The notes under the pieces were generated by a model. That model did not search any database and was not told where the DNA came from. It was given only the letters and a program-made list of their open reading frames with translations. A program made the position numbers and the translations under genes. From CBDDIP01 sp965229005 (GTDB lineage: Bacteria > Actinomycetota > Acidimicrobiia > Acidimicrobiales > Ilumatobacteraceae), in contig CBDDIP010000002.1 of NCBI GenBank assembly GCA_965229005.1, forward strand, positions 1,240,001 through 1,304,000: DNA of 64,000 nt, given 5' to 3'. Positions within the stretch are counted from its first letter, which is position 1; the number at the start of each line of letters is the position of its first letter. This document shows, one piece after another, positions 41,215 through 50,542 of this stretch.

Positions 41215-41657
41215 GACCCCTCGACCAGCGCCTTCAGCTCGCGCAGGTTGCGTCGCCAGATGCGGGCCAGCACCACGGGGCCGCCAACGGCAGCGCCGAC
41301 CGGGCCGCCCAACCACCATGGGAACCGCAGCGTCTCGGTCCACGTGAACCGGGTGCGCCGGTCGAGGTCGATCGGCGTCAGCGTGAACACGCCGGAGCCG
41401 GTGACGACGCCGGTGTGGCGGACGCCCATGGCCGCACCCGGCCGCCACTCGGTGATCTCCATCTCGTCGACGAGCTTGATCGGGCCGATCTTCGTGTCGC
41501 ACCAGAAGCGGGTGCCGACACCGCGCGTCTGGTCCGTCTGGAATCGGATGGCGACCGCGTCGTGCATCCAATGCACGTGTTCCTCCACCGGCTCGACGAC
41601 AGCCCAGACCCGCTCGGTCGGCGCGTCGATGTCGATGGAGACGGTGATCGCGCTCAG
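41211..41657 (-). CDS. SRPBCC-fold protein, probable CTG start
   Basis: A 148-residue protein of the START/polyketide-cyclase fold, which binds lipids or aromatics. From GTG 41588 the frame lacks the first strand and helix. Upstream in frame lies AITVSIDIDAPTERVWAVVE, the standard SRPBCC beginning, and the only start-like codon before it is CTG at 41657, which overlaps the galT stop as CTGA. That matches the xTGA overlaps used by other coupled pairs in the window. If CTG is not used, translation would give a truncated fold. Confidence 0.75.
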   Translation of the reverse strand: MSAITVSIDIDAPTERVWAVVEPVEEHVHWMHDAVAIRFQTDQTRGVGTRFWCDTKIGPIKLVDEMEITEWRPGAAMGVRHTGVVTGSGVFTLTPIDLDRRTRFTWTETLRFPWWLGGPVGAAVGGPVVLARIWRRNLRELKALVEGS

Positions 41658-42637
41658 GCTTTGACGCCGACCTTGCGCAGCTCTTCAGCCGCGTGCTCCG
41701 GCGGCACGATGTTGATCATCACGCCGGTGCCGCGCTCGAAGCCGGCCGTGGTGACCAGCTTCGGGAACAGGTGCACATGCCAGTGGAACGCACCGCTGTA
41801 GTGGTGCGGAGCAGTGTGGAACACGAGGTTGTAGGCGATGTCGCCGTGGATCTCGGTGAGCATCGCCAGCGAGTCGCGCACTGCGGTGCCCATCGCCGAC
41901 AGCGTGGTGTCGTTGCTGTCGGTGAGGTGCAGGTCGTGCGAGCGGGGGATGATCAGCAGCTCGTAGGGCGAGCCGCTCCAGAACGGGCACACGGCGACGA
42001 CGTCGTCGGTGGCGAAGAGCACGCGCTTGCCGTCGACCAGCTCGGCCTCGATCGTGGCGCACAGGATGCAGCCACCTTCGAAGCGGCTGAAGGCACGCTG
42101 CTCGTCGAGGATCTCGCCCGGCACGAACGGCAGCCCGAGCAGCTGGCCGTGCGGGTGGGCCAGCGATGCGCCGGCCTCGCGCCCGTGGTTGATGATCGCT
42201 TGCGTGTAACGCACGTTCGGCGTGGCCGAGTGCTCCTGCAGGCGGCGCTTCAGCATGAGCATCAGATCGGCGGCGTCCGCGTCGGAGTAGCCGTGTGCGC
42301 CACCGTCGTGGTCGGGGCTGAGCACGAACACCTCGTGGATGCCGCTGGCCTCGGCCTCGACGTGCACCGGACCGAGGTGGTGCACGGCGAACGGCTCGTC
42401 GCCGTCGAACGCCGGGTACAGGTTGGGGATGACCCGCATGCGCCAGCTGCCGCCCTCGTCGAGGCTCTCCAACGCCGGAAGCGTGGCCTCCTCGTTGCCG
42501 GGGCAGAAGGGGCAGGGGCGACCCGGGTCGGACTCGACTTGCGCGGAACGTGGGGCGAAGTCGCTCGGACGTTCTGCGCGCTCGGCGACGATCGTGACCC
42601 AACGTCCGGTGAGGGGATTGAGACGAAGTTGACTCAC
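41654..42637 (-). CDS. galT: Galactose-1-phosphate uridylyltransferase
   Basis: A 327-residue histidine-triad-like enzyme that exchanges UMP between UDP-glucose and galactose 1-phosphate (Leloir pathway). SLAHPHGQLLG carries the nucleophilic His; CPFCPGNEEAT and CILCATIEAE are Cys pairs at the metal site, and HYSGAFHWHVHLFPKL is the second His block. GTG 42637 is preceded 9 bases upstream by TAGGCT. It heads a coupled minus-strand run galT, SRPBCC, amine oxidase. No galK or galE is in view. Confidence 0.92.
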   Translation of the reverse strand: MSQLRLNPLTGRWVTIVAERAERPSDFAPRSAQVESDPGRPCPFCPGNEEATLPALESLDEGGSWRMRVIPNLYPAFDGDEPFAVHHLGPVHVEAEASGIHEVFVLSPDHDGGAHGYSDADAADLMLMLKRRLQEHSATPNVRYTQAIINHGREAGASLAHPHGQLLGLPFVPGEILDEQRAFSRFEGGCILCATIEAELVDGKRVLFATDDVVAVCPFWSGSPYELLIIPRSHDLHLTDSNDTTLSAMGTAVRDSLAMLTEIHGDIAYNLVFHTAPHHYSGAFHWHVHLFPKLVTTAGFERGTGVMINIVPPEHAAEELRKVGVKA

Positions 42638-42669
42638 AGTGCTGTCAGCCTACGACGTTCGGGAGGCCG

Positions 42670-43449
42670 TCAGACGGACGGGAATCGTTGGTCGGTGTGG
42701 TCCGCGGCACGCCGGTAGGTGCTGACGTGGCGCACGCTGAGCTCGTCGAACGGGGCGCGGCAAAAGTCTTCCCAGCGTGCGGCCAACGTGAAGCCGGCGG
42801 CAGCAGCCATCGCATCGAGCTGCTCGGGGGTCGACCAGCGGATCGCCCACGGGCGCAGGCGCACCCCGCCGGCCTCGGTGATCTCGACGAACTGCCCCTC
42901 GGCGACCTGAGCGGCGTCGTCGTGGCGGCTGATGCTGAGCACGACGCGGTCCGCGGCGAGCGTGCGCACGGAGATGTCGGAGCCCGGTCGCGGCTCGGGA
43001 ACGAAGGCTTCGATGACGAACGCTCCGCCCGGGTTCAGTCGCTCGGCAACGGCTGCGAAGCACTGCCGCTGACGGTCCTCGGTGCGCAGCGCGAAGAACG
43101 AGTTGTAGGCGATGAAGGCGAGTGCGAACGGCCCGGGTGGGAGGTCGTCGACCATGTCGCCGAGCGATGAGGTGACGAGACCGTCGGTGTCCTTCTCGGC
43201 CAGTCGGGCGAGCATCGCTGCGCTGGCGTCGACGCCGTGCACGCGCACGCCGCGATCGGCGAGCGGGATGGCCAGCCGACCGGTCCCGACCGCCAGTTCG
43301 AGCACCGGCCCCTCGACGCCGGCCAGCTCGACGAGAGCATCGACGGTCGCATCGACGTCGCTGATCCCGAGGTACCAGTCGTCGTACACGTCGGCGAAGG
43401 CCTCGCCGTAGGTGTCTTCGCCGTAGCCCTGCACGGCACCATCCTGCAC
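42670..43449 (-). CDS. Class I SAM-dependent methyltransferase
   Basis: A 259-residue Rossmann methyltransferase. VLELAVGTGRLAIPLA is the SAM glycine loop (motif I), VHGVDASAAML motif II, and FALAFIAYNSFFAL lies at motif IV. The AYNSFFAL form and DDWYLGISD start are common in small-molecule methyltransferases of unknown substrate. It starts at GTG 43449 and is divergent from the cysteine desulfurase gene. Confidence 0.87.
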   Translation of the reverse strand: MQDGAVQGYGEDTYGEAFADVYDDWYLGISDVDATVDALVELAGVEGPVLELAVGTGRLAIPLADRGVRVHGVDASAAMLARLAEKDTDGLVTSSLGDMVDDLPPGPFALAFIAYNSFFALRTEDRQRQCFAAVAERLNPGGAFVIEAFVPEPRPGSDISVRTLAADRVVLSISRHDDAAQVAEGQFVEITEAGGVRLRPWAIRWSTPEQLDAMAAAAGFTLAARWEDFCRAPFDELSVRHVSTYRRAADHTDQRFPSV

Positions 43450-43507
43450 TGTCCTCGAGCAACATGCGGGCGTTCATCGACCGGAGCGGCTCGTAGCCTG
43501 GAAGCCG

Positions 43508-44638
43508 ATGTCTGCCGAGCTCGTCTACCTGGATCACGCGGCCACCACGCCGGTGCGTCCGGAGGCGGTCGCGGCCATGTTGCCGTACTTCGCCGAGCAG
43601 TTCGCCAACCCGTCCGGATCGCACCGCTTCGCCCGCCGGGCGCGCCAGGCGGTTGACGAATCGCGCGACGTGGTCGCCGAAGCGATCGGGTGCCTGCCGG
43701 GTGAGGTCGTCTTCACCGGCAGTGGCACGGAGGCCGACAACACAGCGATCTTCGGTGCCGTCAGCCGACGCGACGGCGTTGCTGTGTGCTCGGCCGCCGA
43801 GCACCACGCCGTGCTCGGCGCAGTGGAAGCGCGTCACGGTCGAATCGTCGGCGTCGACGGCACCGGCCACGTCGACCTCGAGCAGCTCGCCGCCGCACTC
43901 GGCCCCGACGTGGCGGTCGTCAGCGTGATGGCCGTCAACAACGAAGTCGGGACGATCACGCGCATGGGCGAGGTCGCCGAGGTCGTGCGACGCCGAGCTC
44001 CCGGCGCCTTGCTGCACACCGATGCAGTCCAGGCGGTCTGCTGGCTGGACCTCCATCCCGTGACCGCGCTGGTCGACGCGATGTCGTTCTCGGCGCACAA
44101 GTTCGGTGGGCCGAAGGGCGTCGGCGCGCTCGTCGTGCGCGGCGGCGCGTCGCTCGATCCGATGATCATCGGCGGGGGCCAGGAGCGCGAGCGGCGAAGC
44201 GGCACGCACAACGTCGCCGGCATCGTGGCGATGGCCGAGGCGTTGCGGCTCACCGTCGCGCAACGCGTCGAGACGAACGAGCGCATCGAGATGCTGCGCG
44301 ACCGGCTGGTCGACGGCCTGCGCGCCGCCGTGCCCGACGTCGTCGAGACCGTCGGTCGCGGCAACAAGGTCGCAGGGTCGGCACACGTGCTGGTGCCGTG
44401 CATCGAGAACGAGGCCTTGCTGTACCTGCTCGACGAGGGCGGTGTCTGCGCGAGCGCGGCGTCGGCGTGCGCCAGCGGCGCGATGGAGCCATCGCACGTG
44501 CTGGCCGCAATGGGCGTGCGACGCGAATTGGCCCACGGCGCGCTGCGGTTGACGCTCGGTTGCACCACGACGGAGGCCGAGGTCGATCAGGCGCTGGGCG
44601 TGCTGGTGGCCGCGATCACCCGACTGAGGTCGCGATGA
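43508..44638 (+). CDS. Cysteine desulfurase, IscS/NifS type
   Basis: A 376-residue pyridoxal-phosphate enzyme that moves sulfur from cysteine to a protein persulfide. It shows YLDHAATTPV, TGSGTEADNTAI, HTDAVQA, the PLP Lys in FSAHKFGGPKG and the active-site Cys in CASAASACASG. Its stop overlaps the mnmA start, so its sulfur is probably meant for tRNA thiolation and perhaps also Fe-S clusters. TAGCCT lies 8 bases before the ATG. Confidence 0.93.
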   Translation: MSAELVYLDHAATTPVRPEAVAAMLPYFAEQFANPSGSHRFARRARQAVDESRDVVAEAIGCLPGEVVFTGSGTEADNTAIFGAVSRRDGVAVCSAAEHHAVLGAVEARHGRIVGVDGTGHVDLEQLAAALGPDVAVVSVMAVNNEVGTITRMGEVAEVVRRRAPGALLHTDAVQAVCWLDLHPVTALVDAMSFSAHKFGGPKGVGALVVRGGASLDPMIIGGGQERERRSGTHNVAGIVAMAEALRLTVAQRVETNERIEMLRDRLVDGLRAAVPDVVETVGRGNKVAGSAHVLVPCIENEALLYLLDEGGVCASAASACASGAMEPSHVLAAMGVRRELAHGALRLTLGCTTTEAEVDQALGVLVAAITRLRSR

Positions 44639-45687
44639 AGGTGCTCGTCGCGCTCAGCGGTGGGGTGGACTCCTCGGTCGCCGCCGCCGAGCTGCTCGAC
44701 GCCGGCCACGAGGTCGTCGGCATCACGATGCGCCTGTGGGGCGGCGACAGCGACACCGGCTGCTGCTCGGTGGCCGACGTCGACGACGCCCGTCGCGTTG
44801 CACAGCAGCTGGGCATCGACCACCTCGTGTTCAACTTCTCGGACGACTTCCAGGAGCACGTCGTCGATCCGTACGTGGATGCGCACCGCCATGGGATCAC
44901 GCCGAACCCGTGCATCGAGTGCAACCGGCACCTCAAGTTCCACCGGCTGAGCGAGCGCGCCGATCTGCTCGGCTTCGACGCCGTGGCCACCGGCCACCAT
45001 GCCCGCATCATCGACGTCGGCGGGGCGCGCTACGTGCAGCGCGGCGCCGATCCGGCCAAGGACCAGAGCTACGTCGTGCACATGCTGCCGCAGCGCGAAC
45101 TGGCCCGCACGCTGTTCCCCATCGGGGCGATGACGAAGGCCGACGTGCGCGTCCGCGCGACGCAGCTCGGTCTGCGCACCGCGGCCAAGCCGGACAGCCA
45201 GGACGTGTGCTTCATCACCAGCAGCAAGTCGGGCACCGGCGGCCGCGAGACGTTCCTCGGATCGCGGATCCCGTTCCGCCGAGCGACGGTGGTCGACACC
45301 GATGGTGGCGTCGTCGGCGAAGTGCCGGCCATCGAGCTCGTCACCCTCGGCCAACGACGCGGCATCGGGCTGCCCGGTGGTGGGCCGAAGCGCTACGTGG
45401 TCGACGTCGACGTCGACCTCGGCGTGATCACCGTCGGCGCCGACGACGACCTGTTGCGCGCCACGACGACCGTCGGGGCGATGACGTGGGCGTCGATGCC
45501 GGTGCACGGCGACGTGCTGGTGCAGTGCAGTGCGCATGGCGAGACGAAGCGGGCGACGATCTCCGCCGATCACGACGACGTCGTCGTGCAGTGGGCCGAG
45601 CCGCAGCGCCGGGTCGCTCCGGGACAGAGCGTTGTCTTCTACGACCCCACCGACCAGTACGTGCTCGGCGGCGGCCTCGCCCGCTGA
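44635..45687 (+). CDS. mnmA: tRNA-specific 2-thiouridylase
   Basis: Puts sulfur on C2 of the wobble uridine of tRNA-Lys, -Glu and -Gln. The 350-residue protein has the PP-loop ALSGGVDSSVAA (near residues 6-17), the catalytic Cys in NPCIECN, the second Cys in KPDSQDVCFI and TGHHARI. ATG 44635 is the natural start because the desulfurase stop overlaps it; the longer frame is shadow. Confidence 0.94.
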   Translation: MKVLVALSGGVDSSVAAAELLDAGHEVVGITMRLWGGDSDTGCCSVADVDDARRVAQQLGIDHLVFNFSDDFQEHVVDPYVDAHRHGITPNPCIECNRHLKFHRLSERADLLGFDAVATGHHARIIDVGGARYVQRGADPAKDQSYVVHMLPQRELARTLFPIGAMTKADVRVRATQLGLRTAAKPDSQDVCFITSSKSGTGGRETFLGSRIPFRRATVVDTDGGVVGEVPAIELVTLGQRRGIGLPGGGPKRYVVDVDVDLGVITVGADDDLLRATTTVGAMTWASMPVHGDVLVQCSAHGETKRATISADHDDVVVQWAEPQRRVAPGQSVVFYDPTDQYVLGGGLAR

Positions 45688-45693
45688 GGGAGC

Positions 45694-46605
45694 TCAACCG
45701 ACCGGCAACGAGCCGGCCGCAGCACTGCGCAGCGCCTGGCCCGGTCGCGTCGGCGCGACGAGGAACGAGCGCACGTGCAGGGCGGTGCCCTTCGGAGTCG
45801 ACGGGCGTCGGGCCAGCACGACAGTGACCATCGAGCCGAGCGCCACCTCGACGGCGTGACCCGCCGCGGGGCCGGTGAAGTCGGCGGCTTCCGTGCCGGC
45901 GAGGGCGAGTCCGACCGCGGTGACGTCGCCGCGTCGCACCATCAACGTCTCGGCCAGGACCAGCTGGTCGTGCACCACGAGGCCGGCCGGCACGACCACC
46001 AGCCACCGACGGCTGAGGCGGTGGAGCCGCGGCACGAGCAGCCACGAGGTGGCGCCGGTGATCAGCGCGAGCACGATGCCGAGCGGCCATCGCCCGGCGG
46101 CCAGCAGCAGCACGGACGCGGTGAGCGCGCCGGCCCACAACAGCCAGCCGACCACCATGGCCGGGAGCACCGCCGCCGGCGGTCGCAACAGGTGACGGAA
46201 TTCGTCGCCGTAGGACGACGCCTGCACGAACGCCTGGCCCACCTCGGCGCCACCGATCACGACGACCGCGACGAGCGCCACGGCGGTGGCCGCGATGGCG
46301 AGCGCCGGTTCGGCGCCGCCTGCCCAGGCACCGACTGCGGTGACGACGCCGAGCGGTGCAACCGTGCGCGCCACGGTCAGGCCGACCGTCGACGGCAGGG
46401 CGACGGCGACGAGGACGACCGCCCACACCGCAGTCGCAGCGATGTTGACGACGACGCCCGCGGCCGAGCTGCGTCCGTCGAGCGCGTCGCCGACGGAGAG
46501 GGTCAGCAGCGCGCTCGTGGCGAGCCAGATCAGGCGCGATGCCCACACCCACAGCGGGGACCCGGTCGCAGTCGGACCGGTGCTCGATGACGGGGCGCTG
46601 CTCAT
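45694..46605 (-). CDS. Multi-pass membrane protein of unknown function
   Basis: A 303-residue protein with six or so predicted helices in the first 200 residues (LIWLATSALLTLSVG, AVWAVVLVAVALPSTVGL, LAIAATAVALVAVVVIGG, VVGWLLWAGALTASVLLL, PLGIVLALITGATSWLL). A soluble C-terminal domain follows with PH-like alternation (LVVHDQLVLAETLMVRRGDV). It starts at ATG 46605; the upstream frame is shadow of the next gene. It is convergent with mnmA, 6 bases apart. Confidence 0.72.
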   Translation of the reverse strand: MSSAPSSSTGPTATGSPLWVWASRLIWLATSALLTLSVGDALDGRSSAAGVVVNIAATAVWAVVLVAVALPSTVGLTVARTVAPLGVVTAVGAWAGGAEPALAIAATAVALVAVVVIGGAEVGQAFVQASSYGDEFRHLLRPPAAVLPAMVVGWLLWAGALTASVLLLAAGRWPLGIVLALITGATSWLLVPRLHRLSRRWLVVVPAGLVVHDQLVLAETLMVRRGDVTAVGLALAGTEAADFTGPAAGHAVEVALGSMVTVVLARRPSTPKGTALHVRSFLVAPTRPGQALRSAAAGSLPVG

Positions 46606-46725
46606 GGATTCAGATTTGTCGAACGCGAGGGCACTGCGCCAAGGTAACGGGCTTCGTACTTGCCCGCCTCGTGCCTGGTGCACGGTGCGTGGCACCATGG
46701 CCCCGACGGGGAGGAGGGAGAGAAC

Positions 46726-47727
46726 GTGTCTCGTGTGCAGTTGCCAAGCGGCATCGCCACCGGCATCGGCAGCCTCCCTCACCGCAACGCCTCCGAGGCC
46801 ACCGCGTTCGTGCTCTCGGCCATGGAGCTGCCAGCCATCCCCACCCTCCCGAAGCGGTCGCCGGCCGAGGCCATGATCGCCCAGGCAGCGGTCGGCATCC
46901 AGGGCTTCTCCGTCGGTCCGTACGGGTCGATCGCCGTGGACGTCCATCACCTCGATCCGATGGCGCCGGTGGTCACCGACCTGCAGCACGACGCGTTCGG
47001 CGGGTTCCGTGCGTTCCTCAACGCGGCCGAAGGCCACACCGGCGCAGTCAAGTGGCAGTTCGTCGGCCCGGTCACGCTCGGCCTGGCGATGATGCGTGCC
47101 GGCGCACCGGCGAGCGTTGCGTTCGAGGTCGCCGTCCGCGCGGTGCGCAGCCACGTCACCGCCTTGCGCGAACGGGTGGCTGCGGCGATGCCGTACAGCA
47201 CGCAGGTGGTGTTCATCGACGAGCCGTCGTTGGGCGAGCTGATGATGCCGGGCTTCCCGCTGGCGCCCGACACGGCCATCGACCTGATCTCCGGTGCGCT
47301 GGCGGCCATCGAGCCGGGTGCGGTGTCAGGTCTGCACGTCTGCGGCGCAGTCGACGTTGCATCCGTGCTCGCCGCGGGGCCCGACGTCCTGTCGGTGCCG
47401 GTCAACACCCAGTTGCTCGACGCGGCCGGGTACCTGATGCGGTTCCTGCAGGACGGCGGCACGATCGCCTGGGGCGTCGTCCCCACGGGTGGTCCGATCA
47501 CCAACTCGGTCGAGCGGCCGTGGCGTCAGCTCAGCGCACTGTGGTGCGACCTCGTCCAGCTCGGCGTCGACCCGGTGCAGCTGCGCGTGCAGTCGATGGT
47601 GACGCCCGAGTGCGGGCTGGCGACGCACTCGCCGTCGGTGGCCGAGAGCGTGCATCGCATCACCGCCGAGGTCGGTCGCCGCGTGCGCGACCAGGCCGTG
47701 GCGACCCGCTTCGTCCTCGGTGCGTGA
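46726..47727 (+). CDS. MetE/UROD-superfamily protein, methionine synthase-like
   Basis: A 333-residue TIM-barrel protein of the cobalamin-independent methionine synthase/uroporphyrinogen decarboxylase superfamily. TGIGSLPHRNASEA, FVGPVTLGLAM, VVFIDEPSLGE and LHVCGAVD fit; His and Cys of HVCG plus the Cys in VTPECGLAT could form the zinc site of short MetE-like methyltransferases. GTG 46726 is preceded by GGAGGAGGGAG. It may transfer methyl to a thiol from a corrinoid or folate donor, which cannot be read here. Confidence 0.82.
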   Translation: MSRVQLPSGIATGIGSLPHRNASEATAFVLSAMELPAIPTLPKRSPAEAMIAQAAVGIQGFSVGPYGSIAVDVHHLDPMAPVVTDLQHDAFGGFRAFLNAAEGHTGAVKWQFVGPVTLGLAMMRAGAPASVAFEVAVRAVRSHVTALRERVAAAMPYSTQVVFIDEPSLGELMMPGFPLAPDTAIDLISGALAAIEPGAVSGLHVCGAVDVASVLAAGPDVLSVPVNTQLLDAAGYLMRFLQDGGTIAWGVVPTGGPITNSVERPWRQLSALWCDLVQLGVDPVQLRVQSMVTPECGLATHSPSVAESVHRITAEVGRRVRDQAVATRFVLGA

Positions 47728-47752
47728 GCGCCGCTTCCTACACTCGCCACGC

Positions 47753-48400
47753 ATGAACGACGACGTCGATCGGGCGAGGCCTGCCGACATCCCGCCGCCA
47801 CCGATGGCGGCGCGACCGTTGGTGCCGCCGCCTCCGCGGCCGGGCACGCCGGTTCCCGGCTCGATCCCGTACGGCTTCGGCGCCCCGTACCGCGCCGGGG
47901 CTCCGTACGGTGACGTCGCGTCGAACAGCTACGGCGCGCCCTACGGCTTCGTCCGTGCCACGCCGCCGCGGCCCCGGGTGCTGGTGGGCGCATCGCTGCT
48001 CCTCGTCGGGTCGATCGTGGCGATCGTCGGGTGCCACCTGCCGTGGCTGCGGATCAACCTCGACCGCGGCACCGAGTCGGTGAACGCGTTCACCGAGCTG
48101 CTCCGCAACGACGAACCGGCGGGGTCGGCGCTGGTCCTGTTCGCCATCGTCACGGGCGCCATGGGCATCACCCAGCTCGCCGCCCGCCGGGTCCTGTCCG
48201 TTGCCGTCATCGCTGTCGTGTTCGCGTCGATGAACGCACTGTTCGCCATCGTCGCGATCTCGGACATCGGCGACTTCAAGCGGCTGTTCGCCGTCGCCGG
48301 TCGCGACACGAGCTGGTCCGTCGGGCCGTTCGTCGTGGTCATCGGGATGTTGGCTGCGCTCGGCGGGGCCATCGGCACGTTGTCGAAGCGTCGTCGCTGA
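47753..48400 (+). CDS. Membrane protein with Pro/Tyr-rich cytoplasmic N-terminus
   Basis: A 215-residue protein. The first 75 residues are rich in Pro, Gly, Tyr and Ala (PPPPMAARPLVPPPPRP, then repeats like APYRAGAPYGD), followed by four membrane helices (VLVGASLLLVGSIVAIVG, ALVLFAIVTGAMGITQL, VLSVAVIAVVFASMNALF, FVVVIGMLAALGGAIG). ATG 47753 is preceded 8 bases upstream by TACACT. Its promoter sequence is nearly identical to that of ligA, which follows. Confidence 0.72.
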   Translation: MNDDVDRARPADIPPPPMAARPLVPPPPRPGTPVPGSIPYGFGAPYRAGAPYGDVASNSYGAPYGFVRATPPRPRVLVGASLLLVGSIVAIVGCHLPWLRINLDRGTESVNAFTELLRNDEPAGSALVLFAIVTGAMGITQLAARRVLSVAVIAVVFASMNALFAIVAISDIGDFKRLFAVAGRDTSWSVGPFVVVIGMLAALGGAIGTLSKRRR

Positions 48401-48432
48401 CCCGTCGGCCGACCCTGCCTACACTCGCCACG

Positions 48433-50457
48433 GTGACACCCGACGAGCGCGCAGCACAGCTGCGCACCCAGATCGCCCATCACAACGAGCGCTACTTCAG
48501 CCAGGACGCGCCGGAGATCAGCGACGCGGACTACGACCTGCTCGTGCGCGAGCTGCGCGGGTTGGAGGAAGCCGATCCGACGCTGATCGTGCCCGACTCA
48601 CCCACCCAGCGCGTCGGTGCCGGCGCCCTGTCGGCGACCTTCGCGCCGGTCACCCATCGCGTGCCGATGACAAGCCTCGACAACGCGATGGACGACGTCG
48701 AGCTGACCTCGTGGGGTGAGCGCGTCGCGCGTGGACTGGCGGGCGCGACGACGCGGTTCGTGTGCGAGCTGAAGATCGACGGTCTGGCGATGAGCCTGCG
48801 CTACGAGCACGGCCGCTTCGTACAGGCTGCGACGCGCGGCGACGGTCGCGTCGGCGAGGACGTCACCGCCAACGTGGCCACGATCACCTCGTTGCCCAAG
48901 CAGCTCGGCAAGGGCGCGCCGTCGGTGCTCGAGGTGCGCGGCGAGGTGTACATGCCGATCACCAGCTTCGAGGCGCTGAACGAGCGCACCGAAGCGTTGG
49001 GGCAACCGCGCTTCGCCAACCCGCGCAACGCCGCGGCCGGCAGCCTGCGCCAGAAGGATCCGGCGATCACTGCGTCGCGCGTGCTCGGGTTCTGGAGCTA
49101 CCAGCTCGGCGAGGTGGAGGGCGGGCCGACGTTCACCAGCCACCACGACACCCTCGAGTTCCTCGCCTCGCTCGGCTTCCCGGTGAACCCGGAGATCCGC
49201 GTCGTCGACGACCTCGCCGGCGTCTACGACTTCTGCGGCCACTGGCGCGACCACCGCCACGACCTCGGCTACGAGATCGACGGTGCGGTCGCGAAGGTCG
49301 ACGACCTCGCTCAGCGCGAGCTGCTGGGCTTCACGTCGCGTGCCCCGCGATGGGCGATCGCCTTCAAGTTCCCGCCGGAGGAGCGCACCACGATCCTTCG
49401 CGACATCCAGGTCAGCGTCGGCCGCACCGGGCGGACGACGCCGTTCGCCGTGCTCGAGCCGGTGTTCGTCGGCGGCTCCACCGTCGGCATGGCCACGCTG
49501 CACAACGAGGACCAGGTCCGCGCAAAGGACGTGCGCCCCGGCGACACGGTGATCGTGCGCAAGGCGGGCGACGTCATCCCCGAAGTCGTCGGGCCGGTGC
49601 TGTCGCTGCGAGCCGAGGGCAGTGAGCCGTGGGCGTTCCCGAAGATCTGCCCGTGCCCGTTGCAGACCGAACTGGTGCGGCCCGAAGGAGAGGCCGACAC
49701 GCGCTGCGTCGAGCCGGCGTGCCCGTTCCAACGTGACCAGCGGATCATCTACTTCGCCTCGCGCGGAGCGATGGACATCGAGGGTCTCGGCGATCGAACC
49801 GTGTTCCAGCTCAGCGATGCCGGCCTCGTGCGCGACCCGGCCGACATCTACACGTTGACGAAGGAGGACCTGCTCGGGCTGGAGGGGTTCGGCTCGATCA
49901 GCGCCGACAAGCTCCTGGCCGCGATCGCCGGATCGAAGGACCGGCCGCTGCCGCGGTTGTTGACCGCGCTCGGCATCAAGGGCCTCGGCCCGTCGGCCAG
50001 TGACGGACTCAGCCGCGCCTTCGGCTCGCTCGACCCGATCATCACCGCCTCGGAGGCCGACCTCGCGCTGACCGACGGCGTCGGCCCGACGATCGCCGGC
50101 TCGATCCTGCGCTGGTTCACGGTGCCGGCGAACCAGGAGTTCGTCGAGAAGCTGCGCGCCGCGGGCGTGGACTTCGGCCGCGTCGAGGTCAGTCGTGTGC
50201 CGCAGATCCTGGCCGGCAAGGCCGTCGTCGTCACGGGAACGCTGCAGCGCTTCTCGCGTGAGGAGGCGGAACAGGCGATCAAGGACCGCGGTGGCAAGAG
50301 CCCCGGCAGCGTCAGCGCCAAGACGTTCGCGGTCGTCGTCGGCGCCGACCCCGGCGCCAGCAAGCTGACCAAGGCGGAAGCGCTCGGCGTGCCGATCCTC
50401 GGCGACGACGGCTTCGACCACCTCCTCGCCACCGGCGAGCTCCCCCCGACCGACTGA
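48433..50457 (+). CDS. ligA: NAD-dependent DNA ligase
   Basis: Seals nicks in replication and repair using NAD+. The 674-residue protein has the Ia domain (HHNERYFSQDAPEISDADYD), the adenylation site CELKIDGLAMSLRYEHG with catalytic Lys, an OB fold, four Cys of the zinc finger (CPCPL...TRCVEPACPF), helix-hairpin-helix repeats and a C-terminal BRCT domain from about 595. GTG 48433 follows TACACT by 7 bases. The convergent gene downstream is separated by a hairpin. Confidence 0.96.
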   Translation: MTPDERAAQLRTQIAHHNERYFSQDAPEISDADYDLLVRELRGLEEADPTLIVPDSPTQRVGAGALSATFAPVTHRVPMTSLDNAMDDVELTSWGERVARGLAGATTRFVCELKIDGLAMSLRYEHGRFVQAATRGDGRVGEDVTANVATITSLPKQLGKGAPSVLEVRGEVYMPITSFEALNERTEALGQPRFANPRNAAAGSLRQKDPAITASRVLGFWSYQLGEVEGGPTFTSHHDTLEFLASLGFPVNPEIRVVDDLAGVYDFCGHWRDHRHDLGYEIDGAVAKVDDLAQRELLGFTSRAPRWAIAFKFPPEERTTILRDIQVSVGRTGRTTPFAVLEPVFVGGSTVGMATLHNEDQVRAKDVRPGDTVIVRKAGDVIPEVVGPVLSLRAEGSEPWAFPKICPCPLQTELVRPEGEADTRCVEPACPFQRDQRIIYFASRGAMDIEGLGDRTVFQLSDAGLVRDPADIYTLTKEDLLGLEGFGSISADKLLAAIAGSKDRPLPRLLTALGIKGLGPSASDGLSRAFGSLDPIITASEADLALTDGVGPTIAGSILRWFTVPANQEFVEKLRAAGVDFGRVEVSRVPQILAGKAVVVTGTLQRFSREEAEQAIKDRGGKSPGSVSAKTFAVVVGADPGASKLTKAEALGVPILGDDGFDHLLATGELPPTD

Positions 50458-50478
50458 TCCCATCGCGCTCGGATTCCA

Positions 50479-50515
50479 GGCGGGATCCTTCTCGGAAACC
50501 GAGAAGATCCCCGCC
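50479..50515. terminator. Bidirectional hairpin between ligA and the convergent gene
   Basis: GGCGGGATCCTTCTCGG pairs with CCGAGAAGATCCCCGCC around the loop AAA; the stem is complete except for a one-base slip in the middle. It lies 21 bases after the ligA stop and 27 bases from the stop of the minus-strand gene. Confidence 0.65.
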
Positions 50516-50542
50516 GGGAAGACGTTGCCGAGAAGGCGTTGC

